From the NCBI GenBank assembly GCA_041521345.1, contig JBGOHB010000023.1: a stretch of DNA of 64,000 bases. One strand, 5' to 3'. The number at the start of each line of letters is the position of its first letter. Positions within the stretch are counted from its first letter, which is position 1. Shown piece after piece: positions 24,444 to 34,076 of the stretch. A program made the translations under genes and the position numbers. Source of the DNA: Virgibacillus_N oceani_A. Lineage in GTDB: Bacteria > Bacillota > Bacilli > Bacillales > Amphibacillaceae. The notes beneath the pieces were generated by a model. The model made no database searches and had not been told where the DNA came from. It was given only the letters and a program-made list of their open reading frames with translations.

Positions 24444-24664
24444 CATCTATTTTAGCGCGGAGAGAATGAAGTTGTTCCCGCTCTTTGTACCTTCGTAGAA
24501 TTTCACTTTTTAGCAGATAAAAAGAATAAAATTCAATTTTTTCTTGGCGTGAGGTTTAACTAAAGAAATCGGCAATTCGCTGATTTCCTCCAAGCCGGAC
24601 CTCTGGCCTCTGACCTCTGGAAAGATGAGGGAACAACCGAATTTTTCCTGAAAGTAGGTGCCAA

Positions 24665-25267
24665 ATGACAGAGCATTACTTTTCGCAGCAGCCTCAATCA
24701 AAAAGTTCACCAAAACAATGGGATATCACGTTAAAGGGAAAAAAGTATACATTTACGAGTGATGCAGGCGTTTTTTCGAAAAATGAAGTCGATCCTGGAT
24801 CACAGCTTCTTATTGAACAATTCCGGGCGCCGGAAGTGCCTGGTGATTTTCTGGACCTTGGCTGTGGATACGGCCCTATAGGAATCTCACTGGCAGGCGC
24901 TTACGAAGAACGGCATGTTGTGATGGCTGATGTAAATGAACGAGCACTTGCGCTCGCTGAACAAAATGCGTTTGATAACAAAATAGAAAATGTAGCTTTT
25001 GTGAAAAGCGACCGGCTCAACAATCTTCAGGAAAGGGAGTTTGCAGCCATTATCTCCAACCCTCCGATCCGGGCGGGAAAAAAAGTGGTGCATCAGATGT
25101 TTGAAGAATCAAAGCAAGCACTGACAGGTGCCGGTGAATTATGGATTGTTATCCAGAAAAAACAAGGGGCTCCTTCTGCAAAGAAAAAACTGGAAGACTT
25201 ATTTACTGAAGTCGAAGTCTCTGCCAGAAATAAAGGTTATTATATTTTGCGAGCCATAAATGTTTGA
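24665..25267 (+). CDS. ybxB: RsmC-like class I methyltransferase (YbxB)
   Basis: A 200-residue SAM-dependent methyltransferase. Motif I is FLDLGCGYGPIGI near residue 62, and the catalytic motif IV IISNPPIRAGK near 120 is the NPP type seen in enzymes that modify the exocyclic nitrogen of guanine in rRNA, such as RsmC. The order rplL-ybxB-rpoB is conserved in Bacilli. ATG 24665 follows AGTAGGTGCCAA, a weak ribosome-binding site. Before it, GTTGTTCCC (24471-24479) and GGGAACAAC (24629-24637) are perfect 9-bp inverted repeats 149 bases apart. Confidence 0.9.
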   Translation: MTEHYFSQQPQSKSSPKQWDITLKGKKYTFTSDAGVFSKNEVDPGSQLLIEQFRAPEVPGDFLDLGCGYGPIGISLAGAYEERHVVMADVNERALALAEQNAFDNKIENVAFVKSDRLNNLQEREFAAIISNPPIRAGKKVVHQMFEESKQALTGAGELWIVIQKKQGAPSAKKKLEDLFTEVEVSARNKGYYILRAINV

Positions 25268-25336
25268 TTTCACTTGTTGGTTGTGATAAGATAGGTAAAT
25301 GCTAATATAGGGATACTTTTGTCAAGAGGTATTTTT

Positions 25337-25417
25337 ATGAAATTGAAGTGTATAGAACATGGACGTTTGGAAACAATGGTAAGATTGGATGAAACTGTAT
25401 ATTTTACCATTGGTTAA
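25337..25417 (+). CDS. possible 26-residue leader peptide before rpoB
   Basis: ATG 25337, preceded by AAGAGGTATTTTT, opens a 26-codon frame beginning MKLKCIEHGRLETMVRLDE and stopping at TAA 25415-25417. It is followed after about 140 bases by a strong terminator hairpin in front of rpoB, a layout seen for attenuation leaders. I see no codon bias pointing to a particular amino acid, and the family is unknown. Confidence 0.3.
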   Translation: MKLKCIEHGRLETMVRLDETVYFTIG

Positions 25418-25556
25418 CATATAAGGCAGAAGTTTTGATTTAGAAACCAGTTTGGGCAGACTTGGGACTGCGAATTATTTTCGTCCCTACCGAGAAGAGC
25501 TATTCTAATCCGACTTCCGGCCGCTGATACATGAGATCTGAGCCATGTGCAAGATC

Positions 25557-25596
25557 AAAAACAAAACTGAAGGATTAACTTTAGTTTCGTTTTTCT
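25557..25596 (+). terminator. terminator in the rpoB leader
   Basis: AAAAACAAAACTGAAG pairs with CTTTAGTTTCGTTTTT over 16 positions with one mismatch and one G-T pair, around a six-base loop. It lies 39 bases before the rpoB start, so it is likely an attenuator of rpoBC expression. Confidence 0.8.
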
Positions 25597-25634
25597 TATA
25601 TAGTAATTAGTATCATTTTTAAGGGGTGAAGCAG

Positions 25635-28600
25635 TTGGCAGGTCAACTAGTTCAATATGGACGGCACCGACAGCGTAGAAGTTATGCGCGTATCAGTGAA
25701 GTGTTGGAACTTCCAAATTTAATCGAAATCCAAACCGCTTCCTATGATTGGTTTTTGGAAGAAGGTTTGCGGGAAATGTTTCAGGATATTTCTCCCATAG
25801 AGGATTTCACAGGCAATCTATCATTGGAATTTGTCGATTATAGTTTGGGGGAGCCAAAGTATCCCGTGGAAGAATCGAAAGAAAGGGATGTCACATATAA
25901 TGCTCCGCTTCGTGTGAAGGTTCGTTTAATTAATAATGAAACCGGCGAAGTAAAAGAACAGGAAGTATTTATGGGTGATTTTCCACTCATGACAGATACT
26001 GGTACTTTTATTATTAATGGAGCAGAGCGTGTCATTGTTTCACAGCTAGTACGCTCACCAAGTGTCTATTATAACGAAAAAATTGATAAAAATGGCAAAA
26101 AAGGATTTACTGCAACAGTGATCCCAAACCGTGGTGCTTGGCTGGAATTTGAAACAGATGCCAAGGATATCGTGTATGTGCGGATCGACAGAACACGTAA
26201 ACTGCCGATTACCGTGCTGCTCAGAGCACTCGGGTTCGGCGATGACCAGGATATTGTTGACCTTTTAGGCGAAAATGAATACTTACGGAACACGCTTGAA
26301 AAGGATAACACAGAATCAACGGAAAAAGCACTCCTGGAAATTTATGAACGTCTCCGTCCCGGGGAACCCCCGACGGTGGATAATGCAAAGAGTCTATTGG
26401 TGTCACGCTTTTTTGACCCAAAAAGGTATGATTTAGCCCATGTAGGCCGCTACAAAATGAACAAAAAACTGCATATAAAAAATCGTTTATTTAATCAGAT
26501 GCTTGCAGAAACAGTAGTTGATCCCGAAACAGGGGAAGTGCTCGCACAAAGAGGCGATAAAATAGATCGCAAGCTGTTGAATAAACTATTGCCGCTTATT
26601 GAAAATGAAGGAGAAAAGCTTGGCGAGAAAGTGGTTGAACCACAAGATGGGGTGATGGATGAGGAAATCCCGATTCAATCCGTGAAAATCATTGACCCGA
26701 CAGACCCTGAAGGGGAAAGGGAATTAACCATTATCGGCAACGGAGCAGTGGACAGAAAAATTAAAAATATCACACCCGCGGATATTTTAGCTTCTATCAA
26801 TTATTTCTTTAATCTGCTTCACCAGGTTGGAGATACCGATGATATTGATCATTTAGGGAATCGCCGCCTTCGTTCGGTTGGGGAATTGCTGCAAAATCAA
26901 TTCCGTATCGGTTTATCCCGCATGGAGCGAGTCGTTCGCGAACGTATGTCAATTCAGGATACGTCCAGCATAACGCCGCAGCAGCTTATTAATATACGGC
27001 CGGTGATCGCATCTATTAAAGAATTCTTTGGGAGTTCACAGCTGTCCCAGTTTATGGACCAGACCAACCCATTGGCAGAACTCACGCATAAACGCCGTTT
27101 ATCTGCGCTTGGACCAGGTGGTCTGACCCGGGAACGTGCTGGTTTTGAAGTTCGGGACGTGCATTATTCCCATTACGGACGAATGTGTCCGATTGAAACG
27201 CCTGAAGGGCCGAATATTGGACTTATCAATTCCCTTTCCAGTTATGCGAAAGTGAATAAATTTGGCTTTATTGAAACACCTTACCGCCGGGTAGATCCGG
27301 AAACAGGAAAGGTTACTTCAAAAATAGATTATTTAACTGCCGATGAACAGGATCATTATGTTGTAGCACAGGCAAACTCACCTTTGGATGAAGATGGCGG
27401 TTTTCAAAATGATGAAATAATTGCTCGCTTCCGTGAAGAAAACGTTGTTGTTCATAGAGATGAAATTGACTATATGGACGTATCACCGAAGCAGGTAGTT
27501 TCAGCTGCAACGGCTTGTATTCCATTTTTGGAAAACGATGACTCCAACCGTGCGCTTATGGGTGCGAACATGCAGCGTCAGGCAGTTCCTTTGATGAATC
27601 CGGAGGCGCCGATCGTTGGTACAGGAATGGAATATGTGAACGGAAAAGATTCTGGAGCTGCGATTCTTTGCAGAAATGAAGGAATCGTGGAAAGAGTAGA
27701 AGCTAAAGAGGTTCATGTTCGCCGGATTTCAAAAATTGATGGAAAAGAAGTACAAGGCGATGTGGATATCTACAGGCTGGAAAAATTCATCCGTTCCAAT
27801 CAGGGAACCTGTTATAACCAGCGTCCCATTGTCCAGGAAGGCAACCGTGTAGCCAAAGGTGAAATTCTTGCCGATGGCCCGTCTATGGAGGTAGGGGAAC
27901 TGGCATTAGGCCGCAACGTGCTTGTCGGGTTCATGACCTGGGAAGGATATAACTATGAAGATGCAATCATCATGAGTGAAAGACTCGTGAAAGATGACGA
28001 TTATACGTCAATCCATATTGAAGAATATGAATCTGAGGCTCGTGATACGAAACTGGGGCCGGAGGAAATCACAAGGGATATTCCCAACGTCGGTGAAGAC
28101 GCCCTGAAAAACCTGAATGAATATGGGATTATCCGAGTAGGTGCCGAGGTTACAGATGGTGATATTCTTGTAGGGAAAGTTACGCCAAAAGGGGTCACCG
28201 AATTATCCGCAGAGGAACGTCTCCTGCATGCGATCTTTGGTGAAAAGGCGCGTGAAGTACGAGATACATCACTAAAAGTACCGCATGGCGCTGGAGGAAT
28301 CGTCCTTGAAGTGAAGATTTTCAATCGTGAAGACGGAGATGAACTGCCTCCGGGCGTAAATCAGCTCGTTCGTGTTTATATTGTCCAAAAACGTAAAATT
28401 AATGAAGGGGACAAAATGGCCGGACGTCACGGGAACAAAGGTGTTATTTCCAAATTGCTCCCTGAAGAGGATATGCCGTTTTTACCTGATGGAACACCGG
28501 TTGACGTTATGCTTAATCCACTTGGCGTTCCGTCGCGGATGAATATTGGACAGGTGTTTGAAATGCATTTGGGAATGGCGGCGAGAGAGCTAGGGCTTCA

Positions 28601-29171
28601 TGTCGCTACGCCGGTATTTGACGGTGCTACAGAGGAAGATGTATGGGAGACCTTGGAAGAAGCGGGCATGCCGCGGGATGCCAAGACAGTGCTTTATGAC
28701 GGCAGAACCGGAGAACCGTTTGATAATCGTGTCTCTGTCGGTGTTATGTATATGATTAAGCTTGCCCATATGGTAGATGATAAGTTGCACGCACGTTCTA
28801 CCGGGCCGTACTCTCTTGTAACCCAGCAGCCGCTTGGCGGTAAAGCTCAATTTGGCGGACAGCGTTTTGGGGAAATGGAAGTATGGGCACTGGAAGCATA
28901 TGGTGCTGCTTATACACTGCAGGAAATACTAACGGTAAAATCAGATGATATTGTAGGCCGTGTCAAAACATACGAATCAATCGTAAAAGGTGATAACGTA
29001 CCTGAAGCAGGCGTTCCGGAGTCTTTCAAAGTACTCATTAAAGAATTGCAAAGCCTTGGCATGGATGTGAAAATGCTCTCTGGTGATGAAGAAGAAATTG
29101 ACATGCGTGAACTTGAAGAAGAAGAAACGCAGCAGGCCAGTAAGCTTAATTTAGAAGTGGAAGGCACGTAA
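25635..29171 (+). CDS. rpoB: RNA polymerase beta subunit
   Basis: The beta subunit forms one pincer of RNA polymerase and the rifampicin pocket. Start TTG 25635 is chosen because AAGGGGTGA is six bases upstream and the product then starts like remembered Bacillus RpoB (GQLVQYGRHRQRRSYAR); this gives 1178 residues, against 1181 from GTG 25626. The rifampicin cluster SQLSQFMDQTNPLAELTHKR and RLSALGPGGL near residue 470 reads wild type. Also present are EGPNIGLINSL and the lysine-rich GDKMAGRHGNKG of the active site. A 310-base spacer separates it from rpoC. Confidence 0.98.
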   Translation: MAGQLVQYGRHRQRRSYARISEVLELPNLIEIQTASYDWFLEEGLREMFQDISPIEDFTGNLSLEFVDYSLGEPKYPVEESKERDVTYNAPLRVKVRLINNETGEVKEQEVFMGDFPLMTDTGTFIINGAERVIVSQLVRSPSVYYNEKIDKNGKKGFTATVIPNRGAWLEFETDAKDIVYVRIDRTRKLPITVLLRALGFGDDQDIVDLLGENEYLRNTLEKDNTESTEKALLEIYERLRPGEPPTVDNAKSLLVSRFFDPKRYDLAHVGRYKMNKKLHIKNRLFNQMLAETVVDPETGEVLAQRGDKIDRKLLNKLLPLIENEGEKLGEKVVEPQDGVMDEEIPIQSVKIIDPTDPEGERELTIIGNGAVDRKIKNITPADILASINYFFNLLHQVGDTDDIDHLGNRRLRSVGELLQNQFRIGLSRMERVVRERMSIQDTSSITPQQLINIRPVIASIKEFFGSSQLSQFMDQTNPLAELTHKRRLSALGPGGLTRERAGFEVRDVHYSHYGRMCPIETPEGPNIGLINSLSSYAKVNKFGFIETPYRRVDPETGKVTSKIDYLTADEQDHYVVAQANSPLDEDGGFQNDEIIARFREENVVVHRDEIDYMDVSPKQVVSAATACIPFLENDDSNRALMGANMQRQAVPLMNPEAPIVGTGMEYVNGKDSGAAILCRNEGIVERVEAKEVHVRRISKIDGKEVQGDVDIYRLEKFIRSNQGTCYNQRPIVQEGNRVAKGEILADGPSMEVGELALGRNVLVGFMTWEGYNYEDAIIMSERLVKDDDYTSIHIEEYESEARDTKLGPEEITRDIPNVGEDALKNLNEYGIIRVGAEVTDGDILVGKVTPKGVTELSAEERLLHAIFGEKAREVRDTSLKVPHGAGGIVLEVKIFNREDGDELPPGVNQLVRVYIVQKRKINEGDKMAGRHGNKGVISKLLPEEDMPFLPDGTPVDVMLNPLGVPSRMNIGQVFEMHLGMAARELGLHVATPVFDGATEEDVWETLEEAGMPRDAKTVLYDGRTGEPFDNRVSVGVMYMIKLAHMVDDKLHARSTGPYSLVTQQPLGGKAQFGGQRFGEMEVWALEAYGAAYTLQEILTVKSDDIVGRVKTYESIVKGDNVPEAGVPESFKVLIKELQSLGMDVKMLSGDEEEIDMRELEEEETQQASKLNLEVEGT

Positions 29172-29481
29172 ACAGATACGGATCGAATCTTAAAGTTACA
29201 GAATAGCTGGAAGGCCCGGCTCGAACCACGAGCTGGATTCCGGCAATAAATATAGATTATTTTAACAGATAAGTTGATAAACCTTATCCTGTTAAATCAA
29301 TTGTAGACCTTCGCCATTTAGGGTTGGCGGAAGGCCGGTAAATAACGTTTTTCAGCAGGCAAGAAAGCCTTGCACTCCAAAGTATAAGGAATTCTAAGAA
29401 TGCAAAACACGCTTTTAAGAATACCTTTAACGTTAAGCTGAGGTTTGCTAATAAAACGGACACAATAAGGGAGGTAGACCC
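29172..29481 (+). other. structured 310-base spacer between rpoB and rpoC
   Basis: No gene. Hairpins: TTTAACAGATAAG (29261-29273) with CTTATCCTGTTAAA (29283-29296), 13 pairs with one bulge; CCTTCGCCA (29308-29316) with TGGCGGAAGG (29325-29334). From 29372 it contains an element related to sequence near rpoA and after rplQ. None of the hairpins has a T run, so they are not ordinary terminators. Confidence 0.7.
29372..29453 (+). repeat. diverged repeat element, copy 1 (before rpoC)
   Basis: GCACTCCAAAGTATAAGG (29372-29389), TTCTAAGAA and, after a 23-base insertion relative to copy 3, CTTTAACGTTAAGC then GGTTTGCTAA. The same blocks in the same order occur at 54111-54167. Confidence 0.7.
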
Positions 29482-32400
29482 TTGCTGGATGTAAATAACT
29501 TTGAGTATATGAAAATAGGTTTAGCGTCACCTGAAAAAATCCGTTCATGGTCTTACGGTGAGGTGAAAAAACCGGAAACAATCAATTACCGCACATTAAA
29601 ACCGGAAAAAGATGGTCTATTTTGCGAGCGGATCTTTGGTCCGCAAAAAGATTGGGAATGTCACTGCGGAAAATACAAACGTGTCCGCTATAAAGGCGTC
29701 GTTTGTGACCGCTGTGGTGTAGAAGTCACAAAAGCAAAAGTCCGCCGGGAGCGGATGGGTCACCTTGAATTAGCTGCACCTGTATCCCATATTTGGTATT
29801 TCAAAGGAATTCCAAGCAGGATGGGACTCATATTGGATATGTCTCCACGTGCGCTGGAAGAAGTGATCTATTTTGCCGCATACATTGTGACAGAACCGGG
29901 AGACACACCACTCGAGAAAAAACAGCTTTTATCCGAAAAAGAATACCGGACATACTATGATAAATACGGTAAATCATTTAAAGCACAAATGGGAGCAGAA
30001 GCCATTCGCAAGCTGCTCCACGATATTGATTTGGAAAAAGAAGTCGAGATTCTAAAAGAAGAGTTGAAAACAGCCCAGGGACAACGCCGTACAAGGGCGA
30101 TTAAGCGATTGGAAGTAGTGGAATCATTCCGCCATTCCAATAATGCAACATCCTGGATGGTATTGGATGTACTGCCTGTCATCCCACCGGAAATACGTCC
30201 GATGGTTCAGCTTGACGGCGGACGTTTTGCTACTTCGGATTTAAATGATTTGTACCGCCGTGTTATCAACCGAAATAACCGCTTGAAGCGCCTGCTCGAC
30301 CTTGGTGCACCTAGCATTATCGTACAAAACGAGAAGCGAATGCTCCAGGAAGCAGTAGATGCATTAATCGATAATGGACGCCGCGGACGTCCGGTTACCG
30401 GACCAGGAAATCGTCCGTTAAAATCGTTATCTCATATGCTGAAAGGTAAGCAGGGACGTTTCCGTCAAAATCTGCTCGGAAAGCGTGTCGACTATTCCGG
30501 ACGTTCCGTTATCGTAGTCGGGCCACATTTAAAAATGTATCAGTGCGGACTGCCGAAAGAGATGGCGCTTGAATTGTTTAAGCCATTCATTATGAAAGAG
30601 CTGGTTGAAAAAGGGATTGCCCACAATATTAAATCAGCAAAACGCAAAATTGAGCGGGTTCATCCGGAAGTGTGGGATGTACTGGAAGAGGTTATTAAAG
30701 AGCACCCAGTACTGTTAAACCGTGCACCAACCTTGCACAGACTCGGTATCCAGGCATTCGAACCGACATTGGTGGAAGGGCGTGCAATCCGGCTCCATCC
30801 GCTCGTATGTACAGCTTATAACGCAGACTTTGATGGTGACCAGATGGCTGTACACGTTCCGTTGTCAGCTGAAGCTCAGGCAGAAGCACGGATTCTGATG
30901 TTGGCAGCACAAAATATCCTTAACCCGAAAGATGGAAAACCGGTAGTAACACCATCCCAGGACATGGTATTAGGAAACTACTACTTAACCATGGAAAGGG
31001 AAAAGGCTATCGGTGAAGGTAAAGTATTCAAGGATGTTAATGAAGCATTAATGTCTTATCAGAATGGATATGTTCACTTGCATACCCGGGTTGCCATTCA
31101 GGCAGCTGGTCTGAATAATAGAACGTTTAACGAAGCACAGCAGAACCAATTGCTTTTGACAACGGTTGGCAAGCTGATTTTCAACGAAATTTTACCGGAT
31201 TCGTTCCCTTACATTAATGAACCGACAAGGGTTAATTTAGAAGAACACACACCGGAAGCTTATTTTGTTGAAAAAGGAAAAGACGTGAAAGAGGAAATTC
31301 AATCACGTGAACTGATTCAGCCATATAAAAAAGGATTCCTTGGCGATGTAATCGCAGAAGTATTTAAACGGTTCAAAATCAGTGAAACATCCAAAATGCT
31401 TGACCGCATGAAAGATCTCGGCTTCAGTTATTCGACAAAAGCAGGTATGACAGTCGGTATTTCAGACATTGTCGTATTGGCGGAAAAAAAAGAAATACTG
31501 GATGAAGCGCAAGGCAAAGTCGATAATGTACTGAAACAGTTCCGCCGTGGTCTGATCACAGATGATGAGCGGTATGACCGGGTTATTTCCATCTGGTCCC
31601 AGGCAAAAGATACAATTCAGGATAAACTGATGGCAACACTGGATAACAGAAACCCGATATTTATGATGAGTGATTCCGGAGCCAGAGGTAATGCTTCCAA
31701 CTTTACGCAGCTGGCTGGAATGCGCGGGCTTATGGCCAACCCGGCTGGTAAGATTATTGAACTGCCAATCAAATCAAGCTTTAGGGAAGGTTTAACCGTT
31801 CTGGAATACTTTATTTCCACGCACGGTGCCCGTAAAGGTCTTGCTGACACTGCACTGAAAACGGCTGACTCAGGTTATCTGACACGCCGCCTAGTGGATG
31901 TGGCGCAGGATGTCATCATCCGTGAAGCAGATTGCTTTACCGATCGTGGTTTAACCGTATCTGCATTAATGGATGGAACTGAATTAATCGAACCGCTGCT
32001 TGATCGTCTTGTAGGACGTACTGCATTCACAGAAGTACGACATCCTGAAACAAACGAAGTAATGGTTGGAAAAGACAGTTTGATTACAGAGGATACGGCA
32101 AAACAAATTGTGGAATCAGACATTAAAGAAGTAACAATTCGCTCTGCGTTCACATGTAATACGAAGCATGGGGTATGCCAAAAATGTTACGGCCGCAACC
32201 TTGCGACAGGTTCAGACGTAGAGGTTGGAGAGGCAGTCGGCATTATTGCTGCACAATCCATTGGTGAGCCGGGAACACAGCTTACAATGCGTACCTTCCA
32301 TACTGGAGGAGTTGCCGGAGACGATATTACCCAGGGTCTACCGCGTATTCAGGAACTTTTCGAAGCGCGTAATCCGAAAGGGCAGGCCGTTATTACCGAG

Positions 32401-33090
32401 GTTCATGGTACGATTGAAGAAATGAAAGAAGGCAAGGACGGCCAGGAAGTCATCGTTCAAGGCGAGGTAGAACAGCGCAGCTACACGGTTCCTATCAATG
32501 CACGTATGAAAGTAAGTGTTGGCGATAAAGTTGTTGCTGGTCAGGAACTGACAGAAGGTTCCATTGATCCAAAAGATCTCTTGCGTGTTCAAGGCGTAGA
32601 AGGCGTACAAAATTATCTTCTGCGTGAAGTTCAGCGAGTATACCGGATGCAAGGGGTTGAGATCGGTGATAAACACGTGGAAGTAATGGTTCGTCAGATG
32701 CTGAGAAAAATCCGCGTGGGTGACTCAGGCGACACGGATGTACTTCCAGGATCACTACTCGAACTGCATCAATTCAGAGATGCAAACCATGAAGTGTTAT
32801 TGAACGATGGACAGCCGGCGACCGGAAAACCTGTATTGCTCGGCATTACTAAAGCATCTCTTGAAACAGATTCCTTCCTGTCTGCAGCATCCTTCCAGGA
32901 GACGACACGTGTCCTGACAGATGCAGCAATCAAAGGAAAACGGGATGAACTACTTGGATTGAAAGAGAACGTTATTATTGGTAAACTTGTTCCGGCAGGA
33001 ACTGGAATGCAACGGTACCGTAATCTAAAAGGCGCTACTGATGAGCCGGAAGAAGAAACGGTTGAAGAAGAAACAGAAACGATTCAATAA
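29482..33090 (+). CDS. rpoC: RNA polymerase beta-prime subunit
   Basis: The beta-prime subunit carries the catalytic magnesium. The 1202-residue protein starts at TTG 29482 after GGGAGGTAGACC. In order: zinc site 1 (CHCG and CDRCG, near 60-78), rudder and bridge regions, the catalytic loop NADFDGDQMAVH near 446, trigger-loop region (MRTFHTGGVAG near 930) and zinc site 2 (C in SAFTCNT, CQKC near 890-900). All ligands are present. Length is usual for Bacilli. Confidence 0.98.
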   Translation: MLDVNNFEYMKIGLASPEKIRSWSYGEVKKPETINYRTLKPEKDGLFCERIFGPQKDWECHCGKYKRVRYKGVVCDRCGVEVTKAKVRRERMGHLELAAPVSHIWYFKGIPSRMGLILDMSPRALEEVIYFAAYIVTEPGDTPLEKKQLLSEKEYRTYYDKYGKSFKAQMGAEAIRKLLHDIDLEKEVEILKEELKTAQGQRRTRAIKRLEVVESFRHSNNATSWMVLDVLPVIPPEIRPMVQLDGGRFATSDLNDLYRRVINRNNRLKRLLDLGAPSIIVQNEKRMLQEAVDALIDNGRRGRPVTGPGNRPLKSLSHMLKGKQGRFRQNLLGKRVDYSGRSVIVVGPHLKMYQCGLPKEMALELFKPFIMKELVEKGIAHNIKSAKRKIERVHPEVWDVLEEVIKEHPVLLNRAPTLHRLGIQAFEPTLVEGRAIRLHPLVCTAYNADFDGDQMAVHVPLSAEAQAEARILMLAAQNILNPKDGKPVVTPSQDMVLGNYYLTMEREKAIGEGKVFKDVNEALMSYQNGYVHLHTRVAIQAAGLNNRTFNEAQQNQLLLTTVGKLIFNEILPDSFPYINEPTRVNLEEHTPEAYFVEKGKDVKEEIQSRELIQPYKKGFLGDVIAEVFKRFKISETSKMLDRMKDLGFSYSTKAGMTVGISDIVVLAEKKEILDEAQGKVDNVLKQFRRGLITDDERYDRVISIWSQAKDTIQDKLMATLDNRNPIFMMSDSGARGNASNFTQLAGMRGLMANPAGKIIELPIKSSFREGLTVLEYFISTHGARKGLADTALKTADSGYLTRRLVDVAQDVIIREADCFTDRGLTVSALMDGTELIEPLLDRLVGRTAFTEVRHPETNEVMVGKDSLITEDTAKQIVESDIKEVTIRSAFTCNTKHGVCQKCYGRNLATGSDVEVGEAVGIIAAQSIGEPGTQLTMRTFHTGGVAGDDITQGLPRIQELFEARNPKGQAVITEVHGTIEEMKEGKDGQEVIVQGEVEQRSYTVPINARMKVSVGDKVVAGQELTEGSIDPKDLLRVQGVEGVQNYLLREVQRVYRMQGVEIGDKHVEVMVRQMLRKIRVGDSGDTDVLPGSLLELHQFRDANHEVLLNDGQPATGKPVLLGITKASLETDSFLSAASFQETTRVLTDAAIKGKRDELLGLKENVIIGKLVPAGTGMQRYRNLKGATDEPEEETVEEETETIQ

Positions 33091-33377
33091 AGGGATATTA
33101 TTTAACTAGCAGCCCGAATAAACGAGACTGCTGCTGAATAAAAAGGCAGCGGTTAGATCCCGTAGTGCGAGAAATCCAGTACTGAAATAATTGCAGCATG
33201 ACGTGCACGGGGGAGGCTCACCAGCTCCTAAGCGGTAAAAGAAGACACTGTGAAATTGATGAAGTAGTTTGAACAGATGTTGTACTTGTGCCCTAGGACT
33301 GAAAGCGAAGCGTATGCGGGACTGCGTTATATAGCGACAAAATATATGAAACAGCATCGATGAAAGAATAAAATGGC
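33091..33377 (+). other. spacer after rpoC without a gene
   Basis: About 290 bases without a supported gene. AGCAG and CTGCT (33106-33138) can pair just after rpoC, but I see no strong terminator. A fairly purine-rich, GC-mixed stretch (33190-33330) resembles structured RNA more than coding sequence; I cannot assign it. Confidence 0.4.
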
Positions 33378-33458
33378 ATTCGGAAGCACCAAATTAATAT
33401 GAAATTCTTGTTGACATCAAAATGTTGTGGTGATAAAATATCCTAGGTGCTTCCGAAT
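33378..33458 (+). promoter_or_regulatory. str-operon promoter bracketed by a 13-bp inverted repeat
   Basis: TTGACA (33411-33416), 17 bases, TAAAAT (33434-33439) with TG one base before gives an extended -10, close to ideal. It is flanked by ATTCGGAAGCACC (33378-33390) and its exact reverse complement GGTGCTTCCGAAT (33446-33458). The second arm begins at the expected transcription start. Confidence 0.85.
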
Positions 33459-33485
33459 TATACTTGTTGCTTTGGAGGATGCAAA

Positions 33486-33740
33486 ATGTCTTATGAAAAA
33501 GTGGCTCAAGTTAAATCACGTATAATAATCGGCACGAAACAAACACTAAAAGCCATGAAAAATGGAGAAATAAGTGAAGTTGTCATTGCTGATGATGCGG
33601 ACAAATATATCACACAAAAAGTAGCCAATTTAGCAGATGAACTCGACATTCCGTATCAGCATGTAGATTCGATGAAAAAACTGGGTATTGCTTGTGGTAT
33701 TGAGGTGGGGGCATCTACAGTAGCCATAAGAGAACAGTAG
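33486..33740 (+). CDS. rplGB: L7Ae-family kink-turn RNA-binding protein (YbxF)
   Basis: An 84-residue L7Ae/L30e-like protein that binds K-turn RNA motifs; its cellular target in Bacilli is not settled. From ATG 33486 (GGAGGATGCAAA before it): MSYEKVAQVKSRIIIGTKQT, then EVVIADDADKYITQKVANLA and GIACGIEVGASTVAI. The longer frame from 33447 covers the leader. It is the first gene of the str operon. Confidence 0.93.
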   Translation: MSYEKVAQVKSRIIIGTKQTLKAMKNGEISEVVIADDADKYITQKVANLADELDIPYQHVDSMKKLGIACGIEVGASTVAIREQ

Positions 33741-34076
33741 CAGTTTTAGCTGAAACGGCTGCCTGAAGCTTTGTTTTTTTGCATGTTAGGAAAGGATGAA
33801 ATTTTAGCAGAGGAGTGGATTCCGACAGCTGAAATTTTCAAACCCTAAATATAAGAAAAACGAACGTATTCACTAAAAGGTATGTGAATGCGGGTTTTTC
33901 TAGCAAAAGAATGAACCACCTGGCTGTGTGGTATTAGAAGAAGCCGTCACAGGAAGCTGTTTGCGCTGAATGATCAGCCTCTAAAACAGATGAAAAGCCA
34001 TAAGAAAAATCCTGTATTTTCAATCAATAAATGAGCAGCTTTCTTTAAGCATCTGACAAGAAAGGAGGAGACAAAA
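33741..34076 (+). other. rpsL leader region
   Basis: A 336-base gap holding a strong terminator hairpin (33855-33900) and then 175 bases with several short self-complementary stretches but no promoter that I can support. Expression of rpsL from the rplGB promoter must therefore pass the hairpin. Confidence 0.5.
33855..33900 (+). terminator. terminator or attenuator before rpsL
   Basis: GAAAAAC-GAAC-GTATTCAC pairs with GTGAATGC-GGGTTTTTC around TAAAAGGTAT. The T run is in the 3' arm. It stands inside the str operon between rplGB and rpsL. Confidence 0.75.

Larger units (their letters stand above)
25268..25634 (+). other. rpoB leader region
   Basis: A 367-base gap before rpoB. TTGTGA, 16 bases, TAATAT near 25281-25308 may be a promoter. 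A 26-codon ORF (25337-25417) and a strong terminator (25557-25596) lie inside, so transcripts from here or from rplL must pass an attenuator to reach rpoB. Confidence 0.55.

Noticed and set aside
27030..27120. possible rifampicin-resistance change in rpoB
   Set aside because: The cluster I residues match the sensitive Bacillus sequence as I remember it.
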